DNA of 64,000 bases from Boswellia sacra (Eukaryota; Streptophyta; Magnoliopsida; Sapindales; Burseraceae). Below are positions 1-11,064 of the stretch, one piece after another. Location of the stretch: positions 1 to 64,000 of the forward strand of contig SNVD02012892.1 in NCBI GenBank assembly GCA_013180625.2, read 5' to 3'. Each line of letters starts with the position of its first letter. The stretch's first letter is position 1. The notes under the pieces are model-generated. The model saw only the letters and a list, made by a program, of their open reading frames with translations, searched no databases and was not told the origin of the DNA. A program made the position numbers and the translations under genes.

Positions 1-297
1 TTAGATTTTGCATAATTAGAAGAGAATTAGGCATGTTGGATATGTCTTAATTTTACTTTAATATGATAATCTTTGAATGGTAGCATATGTTAAGGGGGAG
101 AATATATTTAGGGGGAGTATTTAATTTGATTACATCTTTTTGATGATAACAAAAGGGGGAGAAATAGTTGAGTTGGATTGCTTATATTCATAACAAGTGC
201 CATTCTTTTTGCCTATTATTGATTTTATTTTCATTCTTGATTTTAGATTATATTTTAAAGCAATCAATGGTTTGTCATTATCAAAAAGGGGGGAGAT
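1..297 (+). mobile_element. 3' internal end of a copia-type LTR retrotransposon
   Basis: This stretch has no coding frame. It carries several short runs of the form A(n)G(5-6)AG (near 95-105, 110-118, 152-162 and 285-295), the last of which abuts a TG-starting LTR at 298. This is the polypurine tract arrangement seen at the 3' end of plant Ty1-copia elements of the SIRE/Maximus kind. The body of the element must lie to the left, outside the window. Confidence 0.65.
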
Positions 298-504
298 TGT
301 TAGCCCTAAGGCTACATGATAATTTTGATGATAACAATACACATTGATTAATTGAGATTTACTAACATGTTTATTTATGTGCAAGAGTAAGATCATTGAA
401 ATAATTTTAAAATCAGAAGAGGCTTATTAAAATGAAGTGTTGAAGCTAAGGAGAAGACTACATGTTAAAGGCACTAAAGTTTAAGAATAAGGTTTGATTC
501 AAGG

Positions 505-1260
505 AATGTGACACATGAGTAATGTTCAATCAATTGGACATATATATCTCTACAAATATCCAAATGACGTGATTCTTGAGCCTTGGAAAGCTTACTCAAT
601 TTATAACATTTCATATGTTTTAATGAAATTCAAATTTCAAGTGCAAGGTTGTCCAAATCATTATGCAATTTGAAAGACAAATGGAAGTAGCTGACATGAG
701 CACCGAATACTCTTTTGGACATATCTTGAGCTAGAAAAAATCAAAATAACTTGATTCTTATGGCATTGGAAAGAGAACTTAATGAGACACATTTCATATG
801 TTTTGAAGAAATTCAAATTTCAAATGGAAGGCCGACATAATTGACATGCAATTCGGTGGACTGACACAGAGAAGAAAAATCAACTCACAGGAGCACCGAA
901 TGGTGTTTTGGCCAGATCTTAAGATAGAGATATCCAAATTCTTTGAATCTTAATGTTTTGGAAAGCTTATTCAAATATGAAGATCTTTTATGGTTTAAAG
1001 AAATTTACATTTCAAACGGAAGGCTGACAGAATTATCATTCAAGTCGGTGGACTGACACATGGAGGAAAAATCAAGTCACATGAGCACCGAATGGTGTTT
1101 TGGCCATATCTTGAGCTACAGATATCCAAATGACATGATTATTAATGCGTTGGAAAGCTTATTCAAATTTGCAAATCTTTTATGTTTTGCAGATTTTCAA
1201 ATTTCAAACGGAGCATTGACAAAAATGGAAGACAAGATTACAGTTTTTATGGTGGGCAGA
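505..1260 (+). repeat. Degenerate ~190-bp tandem repeats in LTR U3
   Basis: Four diverged units begin near 505, 695, 885 and 1078. Each has the same order of phrases: (g)acatgagcaccgaat, then tttggacatatcttgagc, then atatccaaat, then ttggaaagcttattcaa, then atttcaaatggaagg. The last two units are the most alike. They lie upstream of the LTR TATA box, so they are in the enhancer position of U3. Confidence 0.65.
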
Positions 1261-1307
1261 AAATTTGGAGTTGGTGTCTTCACTTGATTAAGTTCATCTC
1301 ATTTGCC

Positions 1308-1315
1308 TATAAAAG
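1308..1315 (+). promoter_or_regulatory. TATA box of the copia LTR
   Basis: TATAAAAG lies in a G/C-flanked context about 1.0 kb into the LTR. Transcription would be expected to start some 30 bp downstream, in the ccattctcccatgcattcc stretch, which resembles a plant transcription start region. This is inferred from position and motif only. Confidence 0.5.
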
Positions 1316-1515
1316 GAGCCATTCTCCCATGCATTCCAGTAGTGCAAGAGAAGCATTTTATCAAGCAAAAAGCAAGAGAAATATCAAGTCTAGAGAGCTT
1401 TTATATTATTTATCTACTCTTTGAAGAAAGTTATACTTTTGTTGTAAAAATTATCTTTGTTCTTGTATTGTGGTGAGAGTGAGATATTATTGTAAAGGAT
1501 AATAGTTATCCTTGA

Positions 1516-1775
1516 AAGAACTCTTGTTGTGTGTTAGCAAGAGTTGAAGGAAGTTGCCTTGGTGAGGTTGTTCATCAAGAAGAACTCTGGGTGTGGTGTT
1601 ATCAAGAGTTGAAGGAAGTTGCCTTGGTGAGGTTGTTCATCAAGAAGAACTCTTGGTGTGGTGTTATCAAGGGGTGAAGGAAGTTGCCTTGGTGAGGTTG
1701 TTCATCAAGAAGAACTCTTGGTGTGGTGTTATCAAGAGTTGGAAGAAAAAGTCTTGGTGAGGTTGTTCATCAAGC
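1516..1775 (+). repeat. Tandem repeat, four ~65-bp units in LTR
   Basis: Units have the form gaactcttggtgtggtgtt, then atcaagagttgaaggaag, then ttgccttggtgaggttg, then ttcatcaagaa. The second and third copies are nearly identical, while the first and fourth are diverged. The units lie in the transcribed part of the LTR (R/U5). Confidence 0.8.
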
Positions 1776-2118
1776 AAGTTGTAAAGATTTCTACAACTTA
1801 GTGGAAAGCTTAGCTCGTGGAGCTAGGAGCCCGTGGACGTAGGCAAGGTTTGCCGAACCACGTACATCGAGTTTGCACTCTCTTTATCCCTATACTCTTT
1901 ACATTTACTTGCACTTGTGATTGTTAATTATTATTATTCTTTTGATTACATCTTTGATAAATTCTAATTTCATCTTCTTCACCTTTATTCTCAAAGAAAG
2001 AGTTAAATAATTTTGATCTTCAAAGAAAAGTTTTCTAAATCCGTTTTGATAAATAAAAACCCAATTCACCCCACCCCCCACCCCTCCCCCCTCTTGGGTT
2101 GCCATACCTGGGTCAACA

Positions 2119-2519
2119 CCTTATTCTCAATTTCTGATCATATCATATTCAACTATGACCATTTTTCAACAACAATCATAAAGACAATATATCTTGAAAC
2201 TAAAATCATACATATGCACAATAACCAAAATAACAACTGAAAATCATCATTCCATTAAAAATCTAAAATTACCAAGCAAACGATAATTCAACAAACAATA
2301 CCAAGTTACCAACAAACAAAATCAACAAGTACATACATGAATACAACAATAATAAACACTTAAAATAAACACACTCACAATAATCAAAGCATACCAATAC
2401 CAACATAGTAACAAGTAAATAATAAATAATGCCAACACTTCAATAAAACCAAACCAACAAGTTGATAATACACTGTGAATGGAGCTTTCATCATGCTAGA
2501 ACGTTTGCGACCACGACAC
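2119..2519. other. A/C-rich non-coding stretch between two LTR-like blocks
   Basis: No gene is seen. The sequence is rich in AACA and CAA words and low in G on the + strand. It may be a remnant of the internal region belonging to the LTR-like block at its right, truncated when the copia element at its left inserted. I cannot confirm this. Confidence 0.3.
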
Positions 2520-4330
2520 TGTGTCAAAACCTCTTCGAGACTTAAGGAAACACAAACGAGCTATGTACACATCTGAAGAATAGAGTCGCCACCCAATTCT
2601 TTAATTGGGAATCAATTGGAGCAATCAAATCCCTGGTTTTAAGACCTAAACTATTCTCATCCCTTCAGAGATGGGTTCGGGAAGTTAGATACGAGTCACT
2701 TGACCCACCTGGATCAAGATCCGACCTTTACTAGGGAATACCAAATAGGAATAGCTCGTCTTGTTACTTAGTTCCCTTGAGTGGTTGATTTTATGCACAC
2801 ATTCCATTTTTATCTTTTTAAAGACATGTGAGGTGATTATTCAATCAATAGAGATTATATAAACATCCATAGAAAGAGGAAGGAGAATAGAGTTACATTT
2901 TTGTCAAATATGGGGGAAGGGGAAGGGGATTACATTGCTTTTAATCTTCAATAAAATAAATTCTAAAATGTACATTCCTTTTATAAATTCAACATATAAA
3001 GTACATATGATTCATTTGAGACTCAATAGAGGATGAATTCCTCACCACCATATGTGAGTCTATTCAACTTTTATTAAACCTTTATATTCATTAATTTAAG
3101 CACGCATTCTAGGCAATGGTCCCTCACCATCAATGTGAGTCCACGATCACTTCGTGGCATCATTCATCCATACTTCTAACATATTCATAACATATTTGTA
3201 CATTCATGCATCAAACAAAGCCATAATTTAAGATCATGATACTTCGACTTATATTCAATAATTCTATCATGGAAATTGTTATTGTAGCATAATTCAATAT
3301 TAATTCTTGGCAATTCTAGCCTAATCCAAGCAATCAACTTCAATCATAACTATTCTAGCCCAAGCAAGATATCCAAGGATAAAATGGTAATTCTTACCTA
3401 TTTTATGCTATTTTCTATAATATATTAAAGCAAATATAAATTCTCCTATCATGTTTTTAATCATGTACACCTAAGCATGTTTCTAAGCATTCGCAAAGAA
3501 AGTAAATTTTACCTACAAGTTTCTAAATAAATAAAGGTGAGCGGACTTACCTCGACACATTTATCCACCTTACAAAACAAATGAAATATTAAGCAATTCA
3601 TAAAATCCTAGCATACTTTTATACATCAAAATAAATCATAATCATGCTTATTCTAAGCCTACTTTATCCTAAACATGCCTAATTTTAATCATAAAAATAA
3701 AAAGAAGAAACAAGAGGAAGAAGAGAATTCTGCTCTCAAGATGTACCCTTTCTGGGTTTAGAATAACATAAAATGCCCAACAAATATTGAATTAGAAAAG
3801 ACTTCTCGAATTCTCAAGCGTGTCTTCAAGAGGGAGAAGAGAGGATTTCTAGATGTCCCTTCAAAGTGTGCTCAAGGTGTGCTTATATAGACTTTTCTTG
3901 GAGTGAAAAAGTGATAAAAAACTAATATGGGATTCATATGAATAGTAAAATGTGAACACTAATGCGTAAATAGTAATATGTGAACAGTGCACTACTGTTT
4001 GGCCCTTCCTATCTTAGAATTTTGCAATGTAGTTGCTTTCTACCTTTGCCTGGTCAATCGCACCTAACTTTTCAAGTTGAACTTCGATTCATGATCCGTA
4101 AATTTCTATGAAAACTAGACATCCGTAACTTCATAACGGTATATGATCATCATCAAATTCCTCTTGGATTAATTTTTGTGATTTTTTAAATTCACATGTC
4201 AATTTTAAGACCTTTCATCAATTCCTTCTCACCTTTCCTTTCTTGGCTTTCAATGGCATTTTAGTCATTTTTATTTCTCGACATTCATCTTCATTTCATC
4301 ATCGAGCCTAAAAAATTCAATGTCTCTACA
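2520..4330 (-). repeat. Putative LTR (solo or truncated element), minus strand
   Basis: Read on the minus strand, the block starts tgtagagacattgaatt (at 4330) and ends gaggttttgacaca (at about 2520), so it has TG...CA ends. A TATATAAG box lies at 3882-3889, about 440 bp into the block, as expected for a U3/R junction. The length (about 1.8 kb) and the phrases are reminiscent of long gypsy-type LTRs. I found no convincing target site duplication or partner LTR, so this is a motif-based call. Confidence 0.45.
3882..3889 (-). promoter_or_regulatory. TATA box in putative minus-strand LTR
   Basis: TATATAAG on the minus strand is followed by cacaccttgagcacac. It lies at the position expected for the start of R within the LTR-like block 2520-4330. 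Confidence 0.4.
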
Positions 4331-5456
4331 CACAAGATCAACTTCCTACATCTAACACTCTAATGAAACATGCTCACAAAGATGTCATTGAACTTCCTCC
4401 TTCATCATCCAATGTTTCCCCTCCGACCATCTCCTCTTGAGAAATTATACCTAGAAACATAATAATCAAATTAATAACTAAACAAGGAAATTAAATAAAG
4501 TAATAATAATCAATAAAATAAACTTAATATATTAAAACTTATACCTCGCGTTTTTAGCCATAACCAATTTTGGGTACACATTAATGCCTCTGATGTGTCA
4601 GGAAGATGTCTAGTACGATGTAGACTCAAAACTCTACCACTTGTGCTAAAAGTAGATTCAAATGGAACCGTAGATACTGGGATAGCCAAAATATCTCCAG
4701 CAATAGTGGACAATACAGGAAACTTACTTTTATTCATCTTCCACCAAAGCAAAACATCAAAGTCAAGACCACTAACTAGATGATCCTCCAAATAAATATC
4801 TAGTCAGACTTCTTTTGCAATCCCATATTAGTACTTTCTTTAAATTTTTCATATTCAATATCAAACTTACTTGATGCATTTTCCCTTATAACACCTCCTG
4901 TATCTGGTAAATTTACAACAAATTCCCTTTGCTCATTACCCTAACCTAATCTACATTGATAATCTATCACCAAGTCTCAAAGAGTACGTACGCCTTCAAT
5001 ATGCTCAAAAGAACCATCTCCAAAAATCTTCTTGTATACAAACTCCACCATTACCATTTACACCTAGGATCCAAAACCACAGCCACAGCTAACACTCCAT
5101 GGATAACATTCCAATATTTTTCAAACTTTTCTATCATTGCATTAGCTATTTACTGAATCTTTTTAGAAGGAGACATAAGCCAAGAGCTCAAAGATAATCT
5201 TAACTCACCAAATATTAGAAATCAAAACAAGAATTAAATTAAATTAACTAATAGGAAGAAATTGTTACGTTGTTTAAGGATTTCTATTTCTACTTGGTTT
5301 AATTTAATAATTAATAAATGAGAGTTTGTGTCAGATTTAGTTTCTGTCCAAACTCACCAATAAATTAATGTCCAGTGTGTGTCCTGATTCATTAAACTAA
5401 GAAATTAAAGTATCATTCTCAAATCATCTCTTTAGTTTCCTCTGCAATTCCATTCC

Positions 5457-6427
5457 ATAAATTATTTCGAAGAAGATCAAGCTAGATTAGACGATCAGGC
5501 TAGGACGTTGAAGCATTCTCAAGCCACGTTAAAAAGGCGTTCACTCTTTCTTCTTTCCAAGAAGAAGAATATACTTTTTGGGGTAATTCTTACACTAATT
5601 AAAACTACTTTCATTTTTTTTCAAAGAGAAAAAAAAATATAATTCCCTTAATTATATATATATATTATTTTTTAACTGATATCTCCTCTGCAGTATAAAA
5701 TTTTCCTTGCTTTGACTACATCCGTCCCAATCGCGGAAGTCTTGCTCTCCATCTTTGATAATAAGCCCACTTATCTTCCAATTGGGAAGTATCTATTTGC
5801 TGCAAGTTTTCTGCTTTTCATGATTTTCATTGCAAAAGACGCCTGCTCAATCATGGAAGGATTCATTGAAAGGCAAATGCAACATAGGCTGAAGGTAATA
5901 TATTAATTTTTTTCCTAAAAATTTTATCATAAACTAATCAATTAAATCTTTTAATTCTTGGATATATTTATGGGTCTACTATTATAATCACTCATGAAGG
6001 AGTCTTGCTATGCATACTTAAGATGAAAGCGTATGGAATATTTTATTGTTTAGCATTAATCTGTTCAAATTTAGACTACAACTGGCAATTTGAAGATGAA
6101 GATGAAGATGAAGAAGATTTGTCCGAGGACAAGGATCAGGGAGAAGTAGAAGAAGAAGATGATGGCAGAGAAGAAGAAGATTCATCTAAAGACAAGGGTG
6201 AAGATTATATTAAAGACAGAGGTTGTGATTGTTCATATTTTAAAGTAGTTGGTTGTGGCTTTTTTATTACTAACACTATTATGTTTAACTATTTAAATCT
6301 ATTTGTTAGTGTTAACTCTCAAATCGTAGTAAATTTGGAGTTAGACTTGGGTGCCAGCGCTCATGTGCAAGAAATGTTGTGCTTCTGTGCAACATTGGCA
6401 AAAATGTTGCACTCTTGTTCAAGGTGA
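5457..6427 (+). pseudogene. Acidic-tail membrane protein family, copy A
   Basis: Exon 1 is 5457-5582, exon 2 is 5694-5894 (67 codons, open), and a truncated exon 3 runs from about 5974 to 6427. Exon 2 has two hydrophobic stretches (residues TSVPIAEVLLSIF and KYLFAASFLLFMIFIAKDA). Exon 3 ends in a Glu/Asp-rich tail (EDEDEDEEDLSEDKD...). The codon aligned with the start ATG of copy D is ATA. About 0.53 kb of intron 2 plus the first part of exon 3, present in copy B, is missing at 5973/5974, so the third hydrophobic segment is lost. I do not recognise the family. A function cannot be given beyond a small integral membrane protein with an acidic end. Confidence 0.6.
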
Positions 6428-6972
6428 GTTGCGCTCCTGCACAACATTGGCGCTCTTGTGCAAGATTTGTTTATTCAATTAGTCCTTAATTAACTCAAAA
6501 TGAAATGATAATCAACTGTTATGGAAAAAAAAAAAACTTATGTACTTTGGCATTGGTAGGCTTTTCAACAGTTGATACTTTTGATTTGAGCTCCTGAAAT
6601 TATATTAAAAGAACTAAATAATTAATCTAATAGGGATCTATTGGGATTGTAGCATCGTTAGGGTTCTTGAAATACTTATTGAATTGTATCGAACACTTTC
6701 AGAGATCTTACTTACACAAACCCTAAAAGGGTTTTAGACTTTGCATGGATACCAAAAGATACATAAATGTACGATAGTCTTAACGTGTATCCTAAGGGCA
6801 CATGTTAAGCCATTGAAGATTATGTAAATTTACTTGAAATTTGTGCATTAAACTTTTGAAAGTACATGCTCTCAGGACACATATTAAGACTACCCATAAA
6901 TATATCCAAGAATTAAAAGATTTAATTGATTAGTTTATGATAAAATTTTTAGGAAAAAAATTAATATATTAA

Positions 6973-7411
6973 CTTCAGCCTATGTTGCATTTGCCTTTCA
7001 ATGAATCCTTCCATGATTGAGCAGGCGTCTTTTGCGATGAAAATCATGAAAAGCAGAAACTTGCAGCAAATAGATTCTTCCCAATTGGAAGATAAGTAGG
7101 CTTATTATTAAAGATGGAGAGCAAGACTTCCGCGATTGGGACGGATGTAGTCAAAGCAAGGAAAATTTTATACTGCAGAGGAGATATCAGTTAAAAAATA
7201 ATATATTTATATATAATTAAGGGAATTATATTTTTTTTCTCTTTGAAAAAAAAAAGAAAGTAGTTTTAATTAGTGTAAGAATTACCCCAAAAAGTATATT
7301 CTTCTTCTTGGAAAGAAGAAAGAGTGAACGCCTTTTTAACGTGGCTTGAGAATGCTTCAACGTCCTAGCCTGATCGTCTAATCCAGCTTGATCTTCTTCG
7401 GAATAATCTAT
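6973..7411 (-). pseudogene. Acidic-tail membrane protein family, copy A' (inverted)
   Basis: Exon 1 aligns at 7411-7286 and exon 2 at 7172-6973 on the minus strand. The start codon position is ATA, as in copies A and B. Exon 2 is 200 nt instead of 201, having lost one T in the TTTT run of the FLLF segment, so it is frameshifted. The intron 2 donor reads TT where A and B have GT. Intron sequence follows to 6468, but no exon 3 is attached. This copy retains GAT and TCC codons early in exon 1 that match copy D, while A and B share derived bases there. Confidence 0.6.
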
Positions 7412-8559
7412 GGAATGGAATTGCAGAGGAAACTAGAGAGATGATTTGAGAATGATACTTTAATTTCTTAGTTTAATGAATCAGGACACACACTGGACAT
7501 TAATTTATTGGTGAGTTTGGATAGAAACTAAATCTGACACAAACTCTCATTTATTAATTTAATTTAATTTAATTATGTCATAGCATCATTGGTACAAAAA
7601 TTATCTACAGTTAAAGTAGATAATTTTCTTTCCAAATTCCAATCATACAAGTAATCAAACAATACCATTCTAAGGCATTCTACCGTACGTGGGGCTGGCA
7701 CATATACGAACCTAACAATTATCAACATAAAATTATGAGAAACTATATTTAATAGAAAAAATCAATAAAATAAGATAAGATTGCAACTTTGAACATACCT
7801 CAAAATCCGATTACGAAGTTTCCATGAATTGCCAATGAAATGGGCTGTTAAAACCATATATCATTTCTTTTGGTTGCTAGAAGCCCACATGTCAGTTGTT
7901 ACAGCTATCCTTCATTGTATGTTTTCCAATAATTCCATTGTCTTCTCTTTCTCACTTTCAAACAACTTGAATATTTCATTCGCCAATGTGTTTCTACTCA
8001 TGGTACTAAACAAAGGCTGGGCATAATTCATCATTCCCCTAAAGCCCTCATACTCAACAAACTACAATGGAAGTTCATGCAAAACAACAATTTTTGCAAC
8101 TAGAGCCCTACAAACATCTTTGTCAAAAGTATCTTTATCATGACATAACAAGTTTGTAAGAGTTTCATCACTTTGTTTTTGGAATTTCAAAATGCTTTGT
8201 TCCATGGTTAGTTGATTAGCTCGACGACATCTTTTCAAATGCTTATTTAAATGGGAGGTGCCATCCGAAGCCTTAGCAACTAATTTCGTGCCACAATGGT
8301 AACAACGTGCTTTTGGTACTCCATCAATAACTAACTTTGTAAAATGTTGCCAAAATTATGTGTGGTCCTAAACTTTTTACTATGTTGAGACAATTCATCA
8401 TCATCTTCTTCTAGCCCTTCTAGCCCTCTCTTACTAGTGGATATAGCAACATCTTTAGAATCTTTATCAATGTTTAAATCACCACTATGATTTAGGGTAT
8501 TTGACATCCCAACTTCTTGTCGTGATTGTGAAGACATTGTTTACCTAAAAAAATCACAA

Positions 8560-9346
8560 AAATATGCAAAATTAAGATATAATTAAGGAGAAAAACAACA
8601 AGTTTCAAAATTAAATAAAGTATAGCTTAATTAATTAGCGAGAAGAAGACTACACACATAGCACATATATCACTATAATAAACTATATGTACAATATAAG
8701 AATAAAATTAATTACAAATAAATAATTTTATATTAAACTATACATATAATATCATTTTTGTGTGTAGGCAATAAACAAACAAATGAACATATAATATACA
8801 ATCAGATAAAATCCCCTCATAGAAAAGAAAAAGAATACAAAAATAAATTCCAATATATTATGTCAATGTCTTTAGACATACTAACATCTCATGCATAAAA
8901 ATTTAATTTTTTACATCACTTAATTCTAAAAGTTCGGGTTTTGAGTTAACCAATTGTCTCGTAAGATTTATTACCATGTTTCAAATATTCTCTAGCATTT
9001 TTTAACAAATGATAGAAAAAAAAATGCAAATATTAAAAGAGGAATATTAATGATGATTATAAGCTGATAGTTTTAAGTATAAGTGACCTACCTACTTCTC
9101 ACTTGTCCTTCTTTTAAATTCTTAGGTCAAATTCTATTTTGCCAATTACAGCAATTTTGTCCTCAACCTCAAACATTAGGGCGAATAAAACAAATTATAA
9201 ATAAATAAAAAAGAAGAGGAGAAACGTGAAAGAGATAAATAAATATTCTTTGCTAAATAAATTATATATACAACTTGCTCGGTTGTTGTTGCATGACATT
9301 TGGGAAATCAAAAAATAATGACCAAATTTCAAAGTATTTATTTTAG
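8560..9346. other. AT-rich non-coding stretch
   Basis: No gene is seen. The stretch is upstream of the hAT transposase start on its minus strand. It ends with the phrase atgaccaaatttcaaagtat, which recurs near 9793 and 9962, so this tract contains diverged local repeats. Confidence 0.4.
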
Positions 9347-9641
9347 GGGTAATTCTAATTTGCCTCCTGAGGTTAGGCCTAAAAAAAATTAAGGACCTCA
9401 GTTTTCTGAAATCTAAGATTGCCCCCTGAAGTTACTGTAGCACCGTTAGATTTAACGGAAAATGCATTAAACCGTTAGATTTAATGAAAAATAATACTGT
9501 TTATTAGCGTTAAGTTACTATTTAATACATTTTCCGTTAAATCTAACGGTACTACAATAACTTCAGGCGGCAATCTCAGATTTCAGAAAACTGAGGTCCT
9601 GAAGTTTAAGCCTAACCTCAGGGGGCAATTAGAATTATCCC
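9347..9641. mobile_element. Mutator-like MITE with ~140-bp terminal inverted repeats
   Basis: The element begins gggtaattctaatttgcc and ends as the reverse complement (ggcaattagaattatccc). Complementarity continues for about 140 bp on each side around a short centre (phrases cctgaggttagg, ctcagttttctgaaatct, gttagatttaacgg). It is flanked by a direct repeat of at least 8 bp, tttatttt (9337-9344 and 9642-9649). Long TIRs, small size and an 8-9-bp duplication fit a non-autonomous Mutator-like element. It codes for nothing. Confidence 0.8.
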
Positions 9642-9654
9642 TTTATTTTCTAAC

Positions 9655-9752
9655 TATATAACTATATCTATATAGATATATATATATATATATATATTAT
9701 ATATTATTATATATATATATATATATATAGATATATATATATATATATCTTC
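9655..9752. repeat. AT/TATA dinucleotide-rich simple repeat
   Basis: This is nearly pure (TA)n with a few c, g and tta interruptions, directly right of the MITE. It is able to form hairpins and has no other content. Confidence 0.9.
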
Positions 9753-10500
9753 GGAGTTATTATGACATGACTAGCTAATTAACCGAAGAGCAATGACCAA
9801 ATTTCAAAGTATTTGAATTCAGCGATGTTAGGTTGACTTGAATTAGGTTTTGGTTGAAAAATTGGCCCAAATAGCTCGAATAAGTTGGCCCAAATATATA
9901 GCTTGGGCCTCGGTCGTTATAATGGCATTGACTGGGTAATTAGACAAAGGAAGAATAATTATGACCAAATAGCAAAGTATTTGAATTCAGCCATGTTAGG
10001 CTGACATGAGCAATGCTTTTAATTGCAATTTATTATACAACCTGGCCAATCACAATGACATAAGCTTAAAAGTTAGCATCAATTTACAATGACTATGAGA
10101 ACACACATTTATTTTAGAGAGAAGTTAAAAATCCCTTTATCAACATCTTAATTTATGCATTATTTGGGTAGGAGAATGACCAAGCATATCAAATTACTAC
10201 ATATCAATAACAAATTATAATTGGTCAATAACATAATTTTAGCTTAATCATCTTTTTAAGTTTTTCATTCTGGTTACTCAGTAACATAATTTGAAAACAT
10301 AGAAATTTTATCTTGGGTTTGCAAGGACAAATTATTTGAGGTAATTATGAAATCTTAAAAGAAGCAATTACAAATAACTTACAATTTTTTTTTGTAACAA
10401 ACTCACAAAATTATTAAGAAAAAAAATCCAGTTCAAACTTCAAACATACTTGTGCAATGAGAACTAACCCAAGATAGAAAGAGAGTGCGACAGTGTGATC
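9753..10500. other. Non-coding stretch with diverged direct repeats
   Basis: The phrase atgaccaaatttcaaagtat followed by ttgaattcagcgatgttagg occurs near 9793 and again, with few changes, near 9962. The first part also occurs at 9320 immediately before the MITE. No coding region is seen. Confidence 0.45.
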
Positions 10501-10870
10501 CAAAGGCAAGTTAGTTGACCGTGAAAGAGAAGGAGGCCTCTGGAGCTGTGAAGGCAAGTTGGCCAAGAGAAAGGAGGCTGGACCGCTGGCACAACCGCGG
10601 AGGTGCTACGACGCTGGAGATGCGAAGGCGACTTGGCCGACGACTGGCAAAGGTGGACGAGTGATGACGGTGGAGATGGTGGAGAGTGAGACAGTGACTA
10701 TTAGAGATTTTAGCAAGTGGAAGACGGTTTAGGAGATTTGGAAACATTATTTTCTTTATATGGTTTAGTGAAATCCCAAGATACCTTAATATATTAAAAT
10801 TTATCACAATCACCCCCTAAAAATTCTTTGTAAGTTCAAATATTTTATTTTTTCATATACACCCTTGTAC
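10500..10870. repeat. Dispersed repeat related to 32430-32670
   Basis: The phrases gagtgatgacggtggagatggtgg, gggattttag-like runs, ctttatatggtttagtgaaat, tttatcacaatcacccccta and tttttttcatatacacc recur in the same order at 32450-32670 inside the CACTA element. The two stretches therefore share an origin. The apparent frame of about 100 codons on the minus strand has no recognisable domain and is not called as a gene. Confidence 0.55.
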
Positions 10871-11064
10871 TGCACGGGGCGTAGCAAATCAAACTAGGCT
10901 AGGGGCTGGACTCGGACCCAAACCTAGACCTGCCCTGGACGGGGTAGCACATTTGAAGGCCCAAACCCACCCTTAAATTCAAAATAAACGGGTCAAGACC
11001 CGACCCTAAAGTATGGGTCACAACGGAGCTCCAGAGTCGGTGGGTCATTTTGCCATCTCTAAAC

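Larger units (their letters stand above)
298..2118 (+). repeat. Long 3' LTR of copia-type element (about 1.8 kb)
   Basis: The block starts with tgttagccc right after a polypurine tract and ends near 2118 with a C-rich stretch followed by tgggtcaaca. It therefore has TG...CA ends and the C-rich tail typical of long SIRE/Maximus-like LTRs. A TATA box sits at 1308-1315. The upstream half is built from degenerate repeats of roughly 190 bp, and the downstream half holds four units of about 65 bp. No primer binding site follows 2118, as expected for a 3' LTR. The 5' partner LTR is not in the window, so the end points rest on terminal motifs only. Confidence 0.6.
5215..7570. repeat. Inverted duplication (two ~0.7-kb arms, ~0.9-kb loop) of an acidic-tail gene
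   Basis: The left arm (about 5228-5973) and right arm (about 6890-7570) are near-perfect reverse complements. Each contains the upstream region, exon 1 and exon 2 of the same gene (copies A and A'). The left arm is followed by exon 3 of copy A up to about 6467. The right half (6468-7570) is the promoter-to-intron part of a second copy in reverse. Both halves match copy B at 12.69-14.46 kb closely, A over its ends and A' over its promoter, exons 1-2 and intron. The block sits inside the hAT transposase pseudogene. It is likely a recent duplication of the copy B region that became inverted on itself. Confidence 0.85.
4374..8537 (-). pseudogene. RICESLEEPER-like hAT transposase pseudogene, interrupted
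   Basis: The N-terminal part (8537 down to about 7575) has an acidic leader and then a BED-type zinc finger, with CYHC at about 8300 and an H-x4-H followed by a C near 8225-8245. It continues to a VDNFCTNDA-type segment near 7600. The C-terminal part (about 5210 down to 4374) contains the EKFEKYW...LDPRCKW region near 5080-5110. It also has the hAT dimerisation domain (LLWWKMNKSKFPVLSTIAGDILAIPVSTVPFE..., 4555-4760). A short last exon (4374-4450) encodes an acidic tail joined through a GT-AG intron. The protein is broken by a frameshift before the BED finger near 8350, by stop codons (for example near 5155), and by the inserted duplication at 5215-7570. That insertion also replaced a central part of the transposase. 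In plants this family includes domesticated genes, but this copy cannot make a full protein. Confidence 0.75.

Noticed and set aside
1500..1780. Regular direct repeats resembling a CRISPR array
   Set aside because: The units are contiguous tandem repeats without unique spacers, and they lie in a plant retrotransposon LTR.
10511..10813. 100-codon minus-strand frame as a gene
   Set aside because: It lies in a dispersed repeat shared with the CACTA element and has no recognisable motif.
10870..11060. hAT-like element ending in gccatctcta near 11058
   Set aside because: Only one end is recognisable, and no matching left end or target duplication was found.
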